Origin: Haemophilus haemolyticus
Lineage (GTDB): Bacteria > Pseudomonadota > Gammaproteobacteria > Enterobacterales > Pasteurellaceae
Direction of reading: 5' to 3'
Length of the DNA: 64,000 bases
Assembly: GCF_003352385.1 (NCBI RefSeq)
Contig: NZ_CP031243.1
Coordinates: 536,501 to 600,500, forward strand
Shown here: positions 9,408 through 18,844 of the stretch, in pieces
Numbering within the stretch: the first letter of the stretch is position 1
Layout: each line of letters begins with the position of its first letter
Notes under the pieces: model-generated
Seen by the model: only the letters and a program-made list of their open reading frames with translations
What the model was told of the DNA's origin: nothing
Database searches by the model: none
Translations under genes and position numbers: made by a program

Positions 9408-10229
9408 CTATTTTTTTGCCGCGAATGCACCAGCCCAAGAATTATCATTTGCTTTCACTAAGCCGCCTAATTCTTTTGCATTTTCGCCATAGAATTTCCC
9501 TTCAGCTGTACCTTGAGAATTTAAAAGATCAGACTTAGCTGTTCCTGCAAAACTATTTCCTGAAATCTTTGTATCAACTGTCACAACATCAACATTACCA
9601 GCGCTAATCGTCCCTGTTAATTTTTTATTACCAAAATCAGCAGTGAAAGTTGAAGAACCTTTTATATAATCTTCATCTGGTAATTTATCTGTATCTGCTG
9701 AAATAACGCTATCCCCTCTATAGGTCACTACACCTGATGATGGCATTGATTTTGTAGGGTTTCCATTATAAAAGAAAATATCTTCTTGACCTGCTTCAAC
9801 ATTGCCAATAGTGCCAATACGAACATTTGTATATTTTCCACAGCACACGGAAACGTTATTAGGGAATTTATAGCTATTAAATGTTGAACCTGCACCATAT
9901 TCCGCCCAACTACCAGAAAAAATATTACCACCATTAGATGGAGGTGCAATACGAACAGTTTTACCATCAATAGATAATGTTTCTAAATTATAATCCGTCA
10001 AATTTGCACGTTTAATATTAGCATTGTCATCTTCACCTGTAGCTACTAATGCTGCTCCAGTTTCATTGGAAGAGACTTGGACTGGATTATTGTTACCTAC
10101 TGCTGTCGAATTAATTTGATTTTGCCCATTATCAGGAGCCGAATTATCACTGCCGCCACTACTTCCACAAGCAGCTAAAGTTAATGTAGCTAAAGCTGTT
10201 AAACTAAACTTTAAAATCGCATTCTTCAT
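9408..10229 (-). CDS. TbpB-fold surface lipoprotein, probable Slam substrate
   Basis: This 273-residue protein starts with a lipoprotein signal peptide and lipobox LAAC (Cys21), then a GSSGGSDNS linker, a low-complexity region and two all-beta domains. The last ~120 residues match the C-terminal barrel of transferrin-binding-protein-B-like proteins: a TFTADFGNKKLTGTI hairpin, an AEGKFYGENAKELGG segment and a final WAGAFAAKK. That barrel is the part Slam recognises in known systems. A Cys-Cys pair (VSVCCGKY) in the first folded domain is unusual. The Slam gene follows 64 bases downstream. Ligand unknown; heme, metal or host proteins are possibilities by family analogy only. Confidence 0.82.
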   Translation of the reverse strand: MKNAILKFSLTALATLTLAACGSSGGSDNSAPDNGQNQINSTAVGNNNPVQVSSNETGAALVATGEDDNANIKRANLTDYNLETLSIDGKTVRIAPPSNGGNIFSGSWAEYGAGSTFNSYKFPNNVSVCCGKYTNVRIGTIGNVEAGQEDIFFYNGNPTKSMPSSGVVTYRGDSVISADTDKLPDEDYIKGSSTFTADFGNKKLTGTISAGNVDVVTVDTKISGNSFAGTAKSDLLNSQGTAEGKFYGENAKELGGLVKANDNSWAGAFAAKK

Positions 10230-10344
10230 CGTTTACCTCTAAGTTCTTTATTAAACACATTTAATATAAATACATAAAATAAATTTATGTAGACTTTCAT
10301 CTTACCATAAAATTAATATCATTATGTATAAACCTATAAAAAAT

Positions 10345-10373
10345 AAGGTAAAAACAATGTCTGCCTTTACCTT
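10345..10373 (-). terminator. terminator of the acc operon
   Basis: Arms AAGGTAAA / TTTACCTT enclose a 13-base loop. Read on the minus strand, the stem is followed by ATTTTTTATAG, just after the accC stop. Confidence 0.65.
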
Positions 10374-10386
10374 AATAACTTATAAA

Positions 10387-11733
10387 TTATTCATGCATCC
10401 CTAATTTTTTCTCCAAATAGTGGATGTTTGTTCCGCCTTTTTGGAAATTTTCATCTTCAAGAATTAATTCATGAAGTGGGATGTTGGTCTTGATACCATC
10501 AATAATTGTTTCAGATAATGCATTTTGCATACGACGGATTGCAACTTCACGCGTATCGCCATAAGTGATAAGTTTTGCGATCATAGAGTCGTAATGTGGA
10601 GGCACAGTATAGCCGCCATAAACATGAGAATCCCAACGAACGCCCAAACCGCCCGGTGAATGTAAGTGATTTACTTTACCTGGAGACGGTAAGAATGTTT
10701 TTGGATCTTCTGCGTTAATACGGCATTCCATTGCATGACCTTTAACTTTGATGTCTTCTTGTTTAAAGGAAATCGGCAAGCCTGCTGCGATGCGTAATTG
10801 CTCTTTCACTAAATCTACACCTGTAATCATTTCAGTTACTGGGTGTTCTACTTGAATACGCGTATTCATTTCAATGAAATAGAATTCGCCGTTTTCATAT
10901 AAGAATTCAAATGTACCTGCTCCACGATAGCCGATTTCTACACAAGCTTTTGCACAGCGTGAGCTGATATCGCGACGAACTTCTTCAGTGATACCTGGCG
11001 CAGGTGCTTCTTCCACAACTTTTTGGTGACGACGTTGCATTGAGCAGTCACGTTCAGCCAAATAAACTGCATTGCCATGCGTGTCTGCTAATACTTGAAT
11101 TTCCACGTGACGTGGATTTTCTAAGTATTTTTCCATATAGACCATATCATTATTGAATGCAGCTTTCGCTTCTGCTTTGGTCATCGCGATAGATTCTTCT
11201 AATGTGTCTTCGCTACGTACAACACGCATTCCTCGACCGCCACCACCGCCAGATGCTTTGATGATGATTGGATAGCCAATACGTTTGGCGATTTCTTTAT
11301 TTTTACTAATATCGTTACCTACAGGCCCATCAGAACCCGGTACACAAGGCACGCCTGCTTTTTTCATCGCTTTAATAGCTGAAACTTTATCGCCCATTAA
11401 ACGGATGACATCTGCTGTTGGGCCGATGAAAGTGAAACCTGAACGTTCAACTTGTTCAGCAAAATCAGCATTTTCAGATAAAAAACCGTATCCTGGATGA
11501 ATTGCATCTGCGCCTGTTACTTCGGCGGCAGCAATGATAGCTGGAATATTTAAATAACTTTTTGCGGAAGGTGCTGGACCGATACAAACGGTTTCATCTG
11601 CGAGTAAAACGTGTTTTAAATCACGATCGGCGGTGGAGTGAACCGCCACTGTTTTAATACCTAATTCTTTACAAGCACGTAAAATGCGTAGTGCAATTTC
11701 ACCGCGGTTAGCAATCACAACTTTTTCTAACAT
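10387..11733 (-). CDS. accC: acetyl-CoA carboxylase, biotin carboxylase subunit
   Basis: AccC carboxylates biotin on AccB using ATP and bicarbonate, the first half-reaction of malonyl-CoA synthesis. The 448-residue ATP-grasp protein starts [18 protein letters not shown], has the glycine-rich ATP loop [14 protein letters not shown], and [18 protein letters not shown] with the catalytic metal-binding Glu/Asn/Arg set. The length is standard. It lies 176 bases downstream of accB on the same strand, the classical accBC operon. A hairpin in the gap may tune the ratio of the two products. Confidence 0.98.
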   Translation of the reverse strand: MLEKVVIANRGEIALRILRACKELGIKTVAVHSTADRDLKHVLLADETVCIGPAPSAKSYLNIPAIIAAAEVTGADAIHPGYGFLSENADFAEQVERSGFTFIGPTADVIRLMGDKVSAIKAMKKAGVPCVPGSDGPVGNDISKNKEIAKRIGYPIIIKASGGGGGRGMRVVRSEDTLEESIAMTKAEAKAAFNNDMVYMEKYLENPRHVEIQVLADTHGNAVYLAERDCSMQRRHQKVVEEAPAPGITEEVRRDISSRCAKACVEIGYRGAGTFEFLYENGEFYFIEMNTRIQVEHPVTEMITGVDLVKEQLRIAAGLPISFKQEDIKVKGHAMECRINAEDPKTFLPSPGKVNHLHSPGGLGVRWDSHVYGGYTVPPHYDSMIAKLITYGDTREVAIRRMQNALSETIIDGIKTNIPLHELILEDENFQKGGTNIHYLEKKLGMHE

Positions 11734-11872
11734 AAAAGAGTCCGTTTAGTCAGATAGACGTGAATTTTTATGTAGGTTCTTGAAATATTGTTCTCCCTAT
11801 AAAATTTGGTGTAAACAGATTTCAATTTATATTGCCTACGATAAATTCTCTCTAATTGTTTGTATATGAAAT

Positions 11873-11892
11873 AGGCGGACTAAAGTCCGCCC
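11873..11892. other. hairpin in the accB-accC gap
   Basis: Arms GGCGGACT / AGTCCGCC with a 2-base loop lie just after the accB stop in the minus direction. There is no T run, so an mRNA processing or attenuation stem is more likely than a full terminator. Confidence 0.5.
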
Positions 11893-11909
11893 GACGAAAA
11901 TATTGGAAA

Positions 11910-12377
11910 TTATTCAACAACGATTAATGGTTCGTCGAATTCAACAGCGTCACCGTCGTTGATAAGAATTGCTTTTACTACGCCAGCTTTGTCCGCTTCA
12001 ATACGGTTCATCATTTTCATTGCTTCAACGATACAAAGCGCGTCGCCAACTTTCACAGATTGACCCACTTCAACGAATGCTTTTGCTTCTGGGCTTGGAC
12101 TGCGATAGAACGTTCCTACCATTGGTGAACGTACAAGATGGCCTGATAATTCATCAGATGCAGCTGGTGCTGGTGTCGCTGCCGCTTGAGCTTGAGCTGG
12201 CGCAGCAGCTGGAATTGGTGCTACTACTGGTGCTGCAGCATATTGAACGGCTGCAGGAGCAATTGCTGGCGCTGCACGGCTAATACGTACTGTACCTTCT
12301 TCTTCCTGCACTTCTAATTCAGTAATGCCAGATTCTTCTACTAATTCGATTAATTTTTTGATTTTACGAATGTCCAT
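11910..12377 (-). CDS. accB: acetyl-CoA carboxylase, biotin carboxyl carrier protein
   Basis: AccB carries the biotin that shuttles CO2 between AccC and the AccAD carboxyltransferase. The 155-residue protein has an N-terminal helical segment ([18 protein letters not shown]), an Ala/Pro-rich flexible linker (about residues 34-75) and a C-terminal biotinyl domain with [13 protein letters not shown], in which the central Lys is biotinylated. It is the first gene of the accBC pair. An inverted pair of uptake signals lies upstream, between it and aroQ. Confidence 0.98.
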   Translation of the reverse strand: MDIRKIKKLIELVEESGITELEVQEEEGTVRISRAAPAIAPAAVQYAAAPVVAPIPAAAPAQAQAAATPAPAASDELSGHLVRSPMVGTFYRSPSPEAKAFVEVGQSVKVGDALCIVEAMKMMNRIEADKAGVVKAILINDGDAVEFDEPLIVVE

Positions 12378-12404
12378 ACGTTCTTCCTAAAAAGATTGAA
12401 ATTT

Positions 12405-12440
12405 TAACCGCACTTTTAAATAAACGAAAAAGTGCGGTTA
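12405..12440. terminator. inverted uptake-signal hairpin between aroQ and accB
   Basis: TAACCGCACTTTT and AAAAGTGCGGTTA face each other around a 10-base loop. Such paired uptake signals commonly serve as terminators in Haemophilus. Here it follows aroQ transcription on the minus strand. Confidence 0.65.
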
Positions 12441-12533
12441 TGAATAAACTTATTTTTGTGTTGCAAAGATTACCTTAAATTTTGCAAATTTGCGATAAAA
12501 TTCTGTGAATTTCGCCAAAAATGCTCGATTTTC

Positions 12534-12983
12534 TTATTTTTTAGCAAGGTAATCGATGGCAAATAAAAAGGCAAATTCGTAACCTTTTGCGCCCAAACCG
12601 CAAATAACGCCTTCAGCCACATCGCTAAAATAAGAATGATGACGAAATGGTTCACGTTTATGTACGTTGGATAAATGGATCTCCACAAAAGGAATTGAAA
12701 CAGCTAAAAGTGCATCGCGCAATGCTACACTGGTATGGGTGTAAGCTGCAGGATTAATTAAAATAAAATCGACTTGTTGAAAACTTTCGTGGATCTTATT
12801 AATTAATTTTTCTTCACTATTGGCTTGAAAACATTCCACTTTTACATTGTGCTGAGTGGCTAAAGTTTGTATTTTCTCTTCAATGGATGCAAGAGAAATA
12901 CTGCCATAATGTTTTGGCTCACGAGCCCCTAACATATTTAAGTTCGGGCCATTTAACAGCAAAATTCTGTGTGTTTGCGACAT
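12534..12983 (-). CDS. aroQ: type II 3-dehydroquinate dehydratase
   Basis: AroQ catalyses the third step of the shikimate pathway, 3-dehydroquinate to 3-dehydroshikimate. The 149-residue protein fits the dodecameric type II family. It has [21 protein letters not shown] with the active-site Tyr, [17 protein letters not shown], and [21 protein letters not shown] with catalytic His and Arg residues. It lies upstream of accBC on the same strand, as in several gammaproteobacteria, but an inverted uptake-signal hairpin separates them. Confidence 0.97.
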   Translation of the reverse strand: MSQTHRILLLNGPNLNMLGAREPKHYGSISLASIEEKIQTLATQHNVKVECFQANSEEKLINKIHESFQQVDFILINPAAYTHTSVALRDALLAVSIPFVEIHLSNVHKREPFRHHSYFSDVAEGVICGLGAKGYEFAFLFAIDYLAKK

Positions 12984-13039
12984 TTTTAATCCTTTTTGTG
13001 TGACGCATTATACTGGTTTTTCGATTTTTGGTGGTCGAA

Positions 13040-14029
13040 TCAGATAATTTTAGTGATAAATTCAGATTCTAAATCCACAATAGGTAAATCAGAACCAGGC
13101 CAAGCGCGTAGCACTTGATATTCCATCAAATCTAACGTGTCTAAGCCTGGAGTCACATTCGGGGTGTATTGTTGTGCGATTCGCGCGAGCTGAGAGAGCC
13201 CTAAACTGCTTTCGATACTTGAACTAATAACTGCTTTTAAACCTAACGAATGTGCTTGGTTAATGAGTTCAGTACAACGTTGAATTGAACCAATTAAAGT
13301 GGGTTTGATGACGACAGCCGATAAGTGCGGTTCTTTTTCCAAGCAAAAATTAGGCTCTCGCACGGATTCATCCCATGCAATCGCAATGTCGGTTTGAGCA
13401 GCAAATTCATGGCTGAGTTCTTGTGTTTTACAAGGTTCTTCTAAAAATTGAATACGTTTTCTATGTTGCGGTTTGACTTTAGCGGCAAATTGTAACGCTT
13501 TTTCTAACGACCAATGGCGGTTTGCATCTAGTCGTAATTGTAAATCGGGAATCGCTTCTAAAAACATATCGGCAATTAATCCATCGCGATTGGCTTCGTA
13601 TATGCCCACTTTCATCTTTGCCACTTTTTCGCCTTTCATGCTCGCAAGTTTGGCGTACAACTCATCTGGATCGCCATAACAAAGTGGTGCTGTATGGTAA
13701 TTACCTTCAGTTTGTAAATAACCTTTCATTTCATCCATTGCGCAACTGATACCAAAAGCAACGGAGGGATAGGTGCCATCTAATGGTACGCGATGTGCAT
13801 CACAGCTTGCATTGCACCATGTCGTTAGCCATTCCATTGCTTGTTCTTGAGCTTGGTCTAAGGTTTCTTCGCTAAAACCAGGTAGCGGGGCGATTTCTCC
13901 CCAACCGTCTCGGCTGCAACTTACTCTTACGATTAAGCCTTCACGGCGTTTTAGAAAACGATCACGCAGAATAAGTTGGCTATCAACGGGGATGGAATAA
14001 CGGTAAAGATTAAATGATTTTTCAGCCAT
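13040..14029 (-). CDS. menC: o-succinylbenzoate synthase
   Basis: MenC dehydrates SHCHC to o-succinylbenzoate in menaquinone synthesis, needed for anaerobic respiration. The 329-residue enolase-superfamily protein has the proximal Lys in AKMKVGIYEANR, the metal-binding DANRHW, FLEEPC and WDES segments, and VIKPTLIGS with the second catalytic Lys. I place the start at 14029 (MAEKSFNLYRYSIP) because GGGAG precedes it at good spacing. An in-frame start 54 bases upstream would put an uptake-signal hairpin inside the protein. It follows menB. Confidence 0.93.
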   Translation of the reverse strand: MAEKSFNLYRYSIPVDSQLILRDRFLKRREGLIVRVSCSRDGWGEIAPLPGFSEETLDQAQEQAMEWLTTWCNASCDAHRVPLDGTYPSVAFGISCAMDEMKGYLQTEGNYHTAPLCYGDPDELYAKLASMKGEKVAKMKVGIYEANRDGLIADMFLEAIPDLQLRLDANRHWSLEKALQFAAKVKPQHRKRIQFLEEPCKTQELSHEFAAQTDIAIAWDESVREPNFCLEKEPHLSAVVIKPTLIGSIQRCTELINQAHSLGLKAVISSSIESSLGLSQLARIAQQYTPNVTPGLDTLDLMEYQVLRAWPGSDLPIVDLESEFITKII

Positions 14030-14045
14030 GCTTGCTCCCAATACA

Positions 14046-14086
14046 AAAGTGCGGTCAAAATTCACGAAGATTTTTAACCGCACTTT
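14046..14086 (-). terminator. inverted uptake-signal hairpin between menB and menC
   Basis: AAAGTGCGGT and ACCGCACTTT face each other in the 68-base gap. Read on the minus strand the stem ends in CACTTTTGTATT. It may partly terminate menB transcripts before menC. Confidence 0.55.
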
Positions 14087-14097
14087 AGAACGATAAA

Positions 14098-14955
14098 TTA
14101 AGGGTTACGTCTGAATTTACTGAAGTCTGGAGCGCGTTTTTCATTAAACGCATTGCGACCTTCTTGACCTTCTTCAGTCATGTAAAACAACATTGTCGCG
14201 TTACCCGCTAATTCTTGAAGACCAGCTTGGCCATCACAGTCAGCATTTAATGCCGCTTTCAAACAACGAATTGCGATAGGGCTATTGCGTAACATTTCAC
14301 GACACCAGCGTACGGTTTCTTTTTCAAGATCAGCGTAAGACACAACGGTATTGACTAAGCCCATGTCTAATGCTTCTTGTGCATTATATTGACGGCATAA
14401 GAACCAAATTTCACGCGCTTTTTTCTGACCCACTAAACGAGCCATATAGCTTGCGCCCCAACCACCATCGAATGAACCAACTTTTGGCCCAGTTTGACCG
14501 AAAATAGCATTTTCAGCAGCAATCGTTAAGTCACAAAGCATATGTAATACATGGCCACCACCAATTGCATAGCCTGCCACCATTGCCACAACTGGTTTTG
14601 GACAAGAACGAATATCGCGTTGGAAATCCAATACATTTAAGTGATGTACGCCGCTGTCATCTTTGTAACCGCCGTAATTGCCTCGCACTTTTTGGTCACC
14701 ACCAGAACAGAATGCTTTTTCGCCTTCGCCGGTTAATACGATGACACCAATGTTTTCATCGAAACGTGCATCAGAAAATGCAGTGATCATTTCTTTCACT
14801 GTTTGTGGACGGAACGCATTACGAACTTCAGGGCGGTTAATCGTGATTTTAGCAATACCATCAGTGGATTTATGATAGCGAATGTCGCTATAGCCTTCAC
14901 TGTGATCGACCCATTCAATAGGCGCATATAACACATCATCTTTTGGATTTTGCAT
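14098..14955 (-). CDS. menB: 1,4-dihydroxy-2-naphthoyl-CoA synthase
   Basis: MenB closes the naphthoquinone ring from o-succinylbenzoyl-CoA in the menaquinone pathway. The 285-residue crotonase-fold protein has the oxyanion-hole segments [14 protein letters not shown] and [20 protein letters not shown], plus the conserved [21 protein letters not shown] run found in MenB. The near-invariant FSKFRRNP C terminus is also present. The length is normal. menC follows on the same strand, so the two likely form an operon. Confidence 0.97.
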   Translation of the reverse strand: MQNPKDDVLYAPIEWVDHSEGYSDIRYHKSTDGIAKITINRPEVRNAFRPQTVKEMITAFSDARFDENIGVIVLTGEGEKAFCSGGDQKVRGNYGGYKDDSGVHHLNVLDFQRDIRSCPKPVVAMVAGYAIGGGHVLHMLCDLTIAAENAIFGQTGPKVGSFDGGWGASYMARLVGQKKAREIWFLCRQYNAQEALDMGLVNTVVSYADLEKETVRWCREMLRNSPIAIRCLKAALNADCDGQAGLQELAGNATMLFYMTEEGQEGRNAFNEKRAPDFSKFRRNP

Positions 14956-15100
14956 GAGAATTCCTTTTAATTAACGTAAAAAAGTGCGGTCATTATAGCG
15001 GAAGTTTTTCGGATCAGGAAAACTAAATTCATTTGCTGCTTTATCTGTTGTGAAGATATTGCTAGAATTTTGCGCATTCTCACTTTTATAAGGATCAAAT

Positions 15101-15667
15101 GTGAAATTAATTGCAACCTTAGGTGTGGCAGCATTGCTGTCTGGCTGCTCAATGTTTGGTAGCTCTCAATCCGCGATCCCAGGTGAATTTGCAGGGGCGG
15201 ATTACCAACTTTCCGATCAAGATGCAAAACAATGGGCGATTGCAAGTAAGCAAGCAGAACAATGCGTTTACCCAAATTTAACTCGGATTTTACAACAGCA
15301 TTTTTCTAAAGAAGATAGCTATATTCACTCACAATATGTCTTTTTCTATCCATTGGAAAAAATTATTGGCGAGCAATATGTAAAGATTATTCAAGGTGAT
15401 GAAAAATCGATGAATTACGCAAGCTATCAGTTTAAAAAATTCCGTACCGAAGTAGGTAATGTTGAGCCTTTAACTGAACAGGCGTGTTTAAAATTACGTA
15501 ATGAAGCGCGCGATGATTTGGCTGTCGTGAAAGGTCAATATAAAAATGGCATGGTGGAAGTGCAGAAAAATGAAGATGGCACACCGAAAAATCCTGATGG
15601 TATCGCGACGAATGAAAATAAATTCTTCTTTGATATTATCAAATGGGGATCGATGTTGTTGCTTTAG
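15101..15667 (+). CDS. lipoprotein of unknown function (DUF5358-like)
   Basis: The 188-residue product starts [16 protein letters not shown], a clear signal peptide and lipobox (LSGC) for a lipidated Cys16. The mature part is mixed and charged, with two Cys (QCVYPNL and QACLKL) that could pair, and a Gly/Asn-rich acidic stretch before a hydrophobic C terminus. It resembles a conserved Haemophilus/Pasteurellaceae lipoprotein family (DUF5358 by memory, unverified). It stands alone between menB and rpsT and ends in a bidirectional terminator. Confidence 0.75.
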   Translation: MKLIATLGVAALLSGCSMFGSSQSAIPGEFAGADYQLSDQDAKQWAIASKQAEQCVYPNLTRILQQHFSKEDSYIHSQYVFFYPLEKIIGEQYVKIIQGDEKSMNYASYQFKKFRTEVGNVEPLTEQACLKLRNEARDDLAVVKGQYKNGMVEVQKNEDGTPKNPDGIATNENKFFFDIIKWGSMLLL

Positions 15668-15686
15668 CCTAAAATTCAATGGAATA

Positions 15687-15714
15687 AAAAACCGCACTTT
15701 AAAGTGCGGTTTTA
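15687..15714. terminator. bidirectional uptake-signal terminator
   Basis: A near-perfect palindrome AAAACCGCACTTT/AAAGTGCGGTTTT is followed by TATTTTTT on the plus strand and TTTTTTATT on the minus. It lies between the convergent lipoprotein gene and rpsT. Confidence 0.85.
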
Positions 15715-15738
15715 TTTTTTGTTCTTTCTAGCTAAAAA

Positions 15739-16002
15739 TTACGCTAATTTTTTGATTTGTGCAGCTAATTTAGATTTGTGGTTTGCTGCTTTGTTAGCGT
15801 GGATTAAGCCTTTAGAAGCCATACGGTCAACAACTTTTTGCATTTCAACGAATGCTGCTTCAGCTGCTGCTTTTTCACCTGCTGCTACTTGAGCATATAC
15901 TTTTTTGATGTAAGTACGCATCATAGAGCGTTGGCTTGCGTTGTGTTGGCGGCGTTTTTCAGATTGAACCGCGCGTTTTTTTGCTGACTTGATATTAGCC
16001 AA
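15739..16002 (-). CDS. rpsT: 30S ribosomal protein S20
   Basis: S20 is a small basic helical-bundle protein that binds 16S rRNA early in 30S assembly. I take the start as the TTG at 16002, giving 87 residues beginning (M)[15 protein letters not shown] lies 7 bases before it, whereas an in-frame TTG two codons upstream is only one base from AGGAG. A UUG start is also used by Escherichia coli rpsT, where the poor start is part of autogenous control, so the same may hold here. Lys/Arg/Ala richness and the C-terminal [10 protein letters not shown] fit the family. Confidence 0.95.
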   Translation of the reverse strand: MANIKSAKKRAVQSEKRRQHNASQRSMMRTYIKKVYAQVAAGEKAAAEAAFVEMQKVVDRMASKGLIHANKAANHKSKLAAQIKKLA

Positions 16003-16268
16003 GGTCAAACTCCTAAAATTTCTGTTGATTGATAGACAAAATAAAGGGCGTCAATATGCCGATTTTTTATACTTTTGTCAATGGAAAATTTGTGTTGATT
16101 TCGGTGAGACACAACCGAAAGTAAGTATCGTTATTTTTACAAGCTCTTTCAATATGGGCTCACACAAACGATGTGCGGCGGATTTTATCAGTTTTTTTTC
16201 ACGGAATATAGCGTAAAAACAAAATTTCTATACAATTAGGCAAAAATTTTAGGGTAGAGAAGAATATT

Positions 16269-17843
16269 TTGAGTAAACGACTTTTAAAATCTAGCATTGT
16301 TGTTAGTTCTATGACTTTATTATCAAGAGTGTTAGGTCTTGTGCGCGATGTGGTTATCGCTCATCTCATTGGGGCAGGCGCGGCGGCGGACGTTTTTTTA
16401 TTTGCTAATCGTATCCCAAATTTTCTTCGTCGTTTATTCGCTGAAGGGGCTTTTTCACAGGCTTTTGTCCCTGTTCTCGCAGAATATCAGAAATCTGGCG
16501 ATATGAATAAAATCCGCGAATTTATTGGAAAAGTTTCTGGTACTCTTGGGGGATTGGTGAGTATTGTTACGATCCTCGCGATGGTTGGTTCACCTGTCGT
16601 TGCCGCTTTATTTGGGATGGGCTGGTTTACCGATTGGATGAATGATGGCCCTGACGCACATAAATTTGAACAAGCTTCCCTTTTACTTAAAATAACTTTT
16701 CCTTATTTATGGTTTGTTACTTTTGTGGCACTTTCTGGCGCGGTGCTTAACACGATTGGGAAATTCGGCGTAATGTCCTTTTCACCAGTGTTATTAAATA
16801 TAGCGATGATTGCGACCGCACTTTTCCTTGCACCACAAATGGATAACCCAGATCTTGCTCTGGCTATCGGGATTTTTCTTGGCGGATTATTACAGTTCTT
16901 ATTCCAAATTCCATTTATGAAACAAGCCGGTTTACTGGTGAAACCCAAATGGGCTTGGCGGGATGAAGGCGTAACTAAAATTCGCAAATTAATGATCCCT
17001 GCGTTATTTGGTGTATCGGTAAGTCAAATTAATCTTTTGCTGGATACAGTGATTGCAAGCTTCTTAATGACAGGTTCAATTAGCTGGCTGTATTACTCCG
17101 ACCGTTTACTGGAATTTCCTCTCGGTTTATTTGGCATTGCGATTTCTACCGTAATTTTACCAACGCTTGCTCGCCACCACGTCAATCGTGAAGGCGATTC
17201 AGATAAAAGTGCGGTTGATTTTCGTAATACAATGGATTGGGGCGTACGAATGATTTTATTACTTGGCGTTCCCGCAGCCATTGGTATTGCTGTATTGGCT
17301 CAACCGATGTTACTTACGCTCTTTATGCGTGGAAATTTCATGCTAAATGATGTTTATGCCGCCTCTTATTCTTTATGGGCCTTTAACGCGGGTTTGCTTA
17401 GCTTTATGTTGATTAAAATTCTCGCCAATGGCTATTACGCCCGCCAAGATACCAAAACACCAGTGAAAATCGGCATTATTGCCATGGTGAGTAATATGGG
17501 TTTTAACCTATTGGCAATTCCTTTCAGTTATGTGGGTTTAGCCATTGCTTCAGCTATGTCGGCAACTCTTAATGCCTATTTGCTCTATCGCGGATTAGCC
17601 AAAGCGGATGTCTATCATTTTTCACGTAAAAGTGCGGTCTTTTTTGGAAAAGTTTTATTGGCAGCAATCGCAATGGGTGCAGCAGTTTGGTATTACGTCC
17701 CTGAAATCAACCAATGGGCGAAAATGGATTTCTTGATGCGTGTTTATTGGCTTGTTTGGTTGATTGTATTAGCCGCAATAGTTTATGGCGCAACGTTGAT
17801 TTTATTAGGCGTTCGAAAGCACCATTTGCTGACAAAAAACTAA
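16269..17843 (+). CDS. murJ: lipid II flippase MurJ
   Basis: MurJ flips lipid-linked peptidoglycan precursors across the inner membrane. The 524-residue protein has about 14 transmembrane helices and MATE/MurJ hallmarks: TLLSRVLGLVRDVVIAHLIG near the N terminus, NFLRRLFAEGAFSQAFVPVL in loop 1, and LEFPLGLFGIAISTVILPTL in helix 8. The start codon is TTG at 16269, giving MSKRLLKSS. It is directly followed by ribF and ileS, so a murJ-ribF-ileS transcript is likely. Confidence 0.96.
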   Translation: MSKRLLKSSIVVSSMTLLSRVLGLVRDVVIAHLIGAGAAADVFLFANRIPNFLRRLFAEGAFSQAFVPVLAEYQKSGDMNKIREFIGKVSGTLGGLVSIVTILAMVGSPVVAALFGMGWFTDWMNDGPDAHKFEQASLLLKITFPYLWFVTFVALSGAVLNTIGKFGVMSFSPVLLNIAMIATALFLAPQMDNPDLALAIGIFLGGLLQFLFQIPFMKQAGLLVKPKWAWRDEGVTKIRKLMIPALFGVSVSQINLLLDTVIASFLMTGSISWLYYSDRLLEFPLGLFGIAISTVILPTLARHHVNREGDSDKSAVDFRNTMDWGVRMILLLGVPAAIGIAVLAQPMLLTLFMRGNFMLNDVYAASYSLWAFNAGLLSFMLIKILANGYYARQDTKTPVKIGIIAMVSNMGFNLLAIPFSYVGLAIASAMSATLNAYLLYRGLAKADVYHFSRKSAVFFGKVLLAAIAMGAAVWYYVPEINQWAKMDFLMRVYWLVWLIVLAAIVYGATLILLGVRKHHLLTKN

Positions 17844-17877
17844 CTTCTCGCTATAATGCCGAAATTCTCTTATTTTC

Positions 17878-18816
17878 ATGGATAAGGACATGCAATTAAT
17901 TCGTGGGCTTCATAATGCAAATCGTGTTTTACAAGGTTGTGCGCTAACGATCGGCAATTTTGATGGTGTGCATTTAGGGCATCAAGCAGTCCTCCGCCAT
18001 TTGCGCCAAAAAGCTGACGAATTAAATTTACCCATGGCGGTATTGTTATTTGAATCACAGCCGCGTGAATATTTTATGGGGAAAAATGCACCAGCGCGCT
18101 TAATGCGTTTGCGTGACAAAATCTATTATCTAGAAAAGGCTAAGGTTGATGTCGTAATTGTAGCGAAATTTGACCGCACTTTTGCTGAACAACCAGCTGA
18201 TGTTTTTATTGAACAAACGCTTGTTAATCATCTACATGTGAAATTTTTAAGCATTGGCGATGATTTCAAGTTCGGCTCAAAACGCCAAGGCAATTTTGCA
18301 ATGTTGCAAGCAGCAGGTAAGTGTTTCGGTTTTATTGTTGAAGATAACCGTAGTTTTTGTCTAGATGAACAGCGAATTAGTAGTACGGCAATTCGCGAAG
18401 CGTTAGCGAATGATGATTTACAACTTGCAGAAAATTTACTCGGCAAGCCTTATCGTATTTTTGGACGAGTGATACATGGCAATAAATTAGGGCGAACCAT
18501 TGGTTTTCCTACCGCGAATGTTCGCTTACATCGCCAAGTGAACCCAGTAAAAGGGGTTTATGCGGTGAAAGTGCGGTTAAAATCGGGTGAGATTTTTAAC
18601 GGCGTGGCAAATATGGGAAAACGCCCAACTATAAATGGATTAATGCAATTATTAGAGGTTCATTTATTTGATTTTTCTCAGAATATTTATGGCCAAATGG
18701 TGGAAGTCGAATTCTGCCACAAGATTAGAAACGAGATTAAATTTCCGTCTTTTGATGATTTGAAAATGCAAATTGAGAAAGACGTAGAAACTGCGAAAGC
18801 GTTTTTTAACAGTTAA
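17878..18816 (+). CDS. ribF: bifunctional riboflavin kinase / FAD synthetase
   Basis: RibF phosphorylates riboflavin to FMN and adenylylates FMN to FAD. The 312-residue protein has an N-terminal nucleotidyltransferase domain with LTIGNFDGVHLGHQAVL and RISSTAIREAL (the ISSTxIR motif), and a C-terminal riboflavin kinase domain (from about residue 185) with GNKLGRTIGFPTANV and GVANMGKRPT. The start may be the ATG at 17878 or the one at 17890; spacing to AAGGA does not settle it. It lies between murJ and ileS. Confidence 0.96.
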   Translation: MDKDMQLIRGLHNANRVLQGCALTIGNFDGVHLGHQAVLRHLRQKADELNLPMAVLLFESQPREYFMGKNAPARLMRLRDKIYYLEKAKVDVVIVAKFDRTFAEQPADVFIEQTLVNHLHVKFLSIGDDFKFGSKRQGNFAMLQAAGKCFGFIVEDNRSFCLDEQRISSTAIREALANDDLQLAENLLGKPYRIFGRVIHGNKLGRTIGFPTANVRLHRQVNPVKGVYAVKVRLKSGEIFNGVANMGKRPTINGLMQLLEVHLFDFSQNIYGQMVEVEFCHKIRNEIKFPSFDDLKMQIEKDVETAKAFFNS

Positions 18817-18844
18817 TTTTAAAATGTAAAAATTGGAAAATAAA

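Noticed and set aside
13473-13749. Two overlapping plus-strand frames inside menC
   Set aside because: Both lie antisense within a conserved enzyme and have no start signals.
14030-14083. Upstream start for menC
   Set aside because: It would encode an uptake-signal stem in the N terminus and lacks a ribosome site. The ATG at 14029 has GGGAG.
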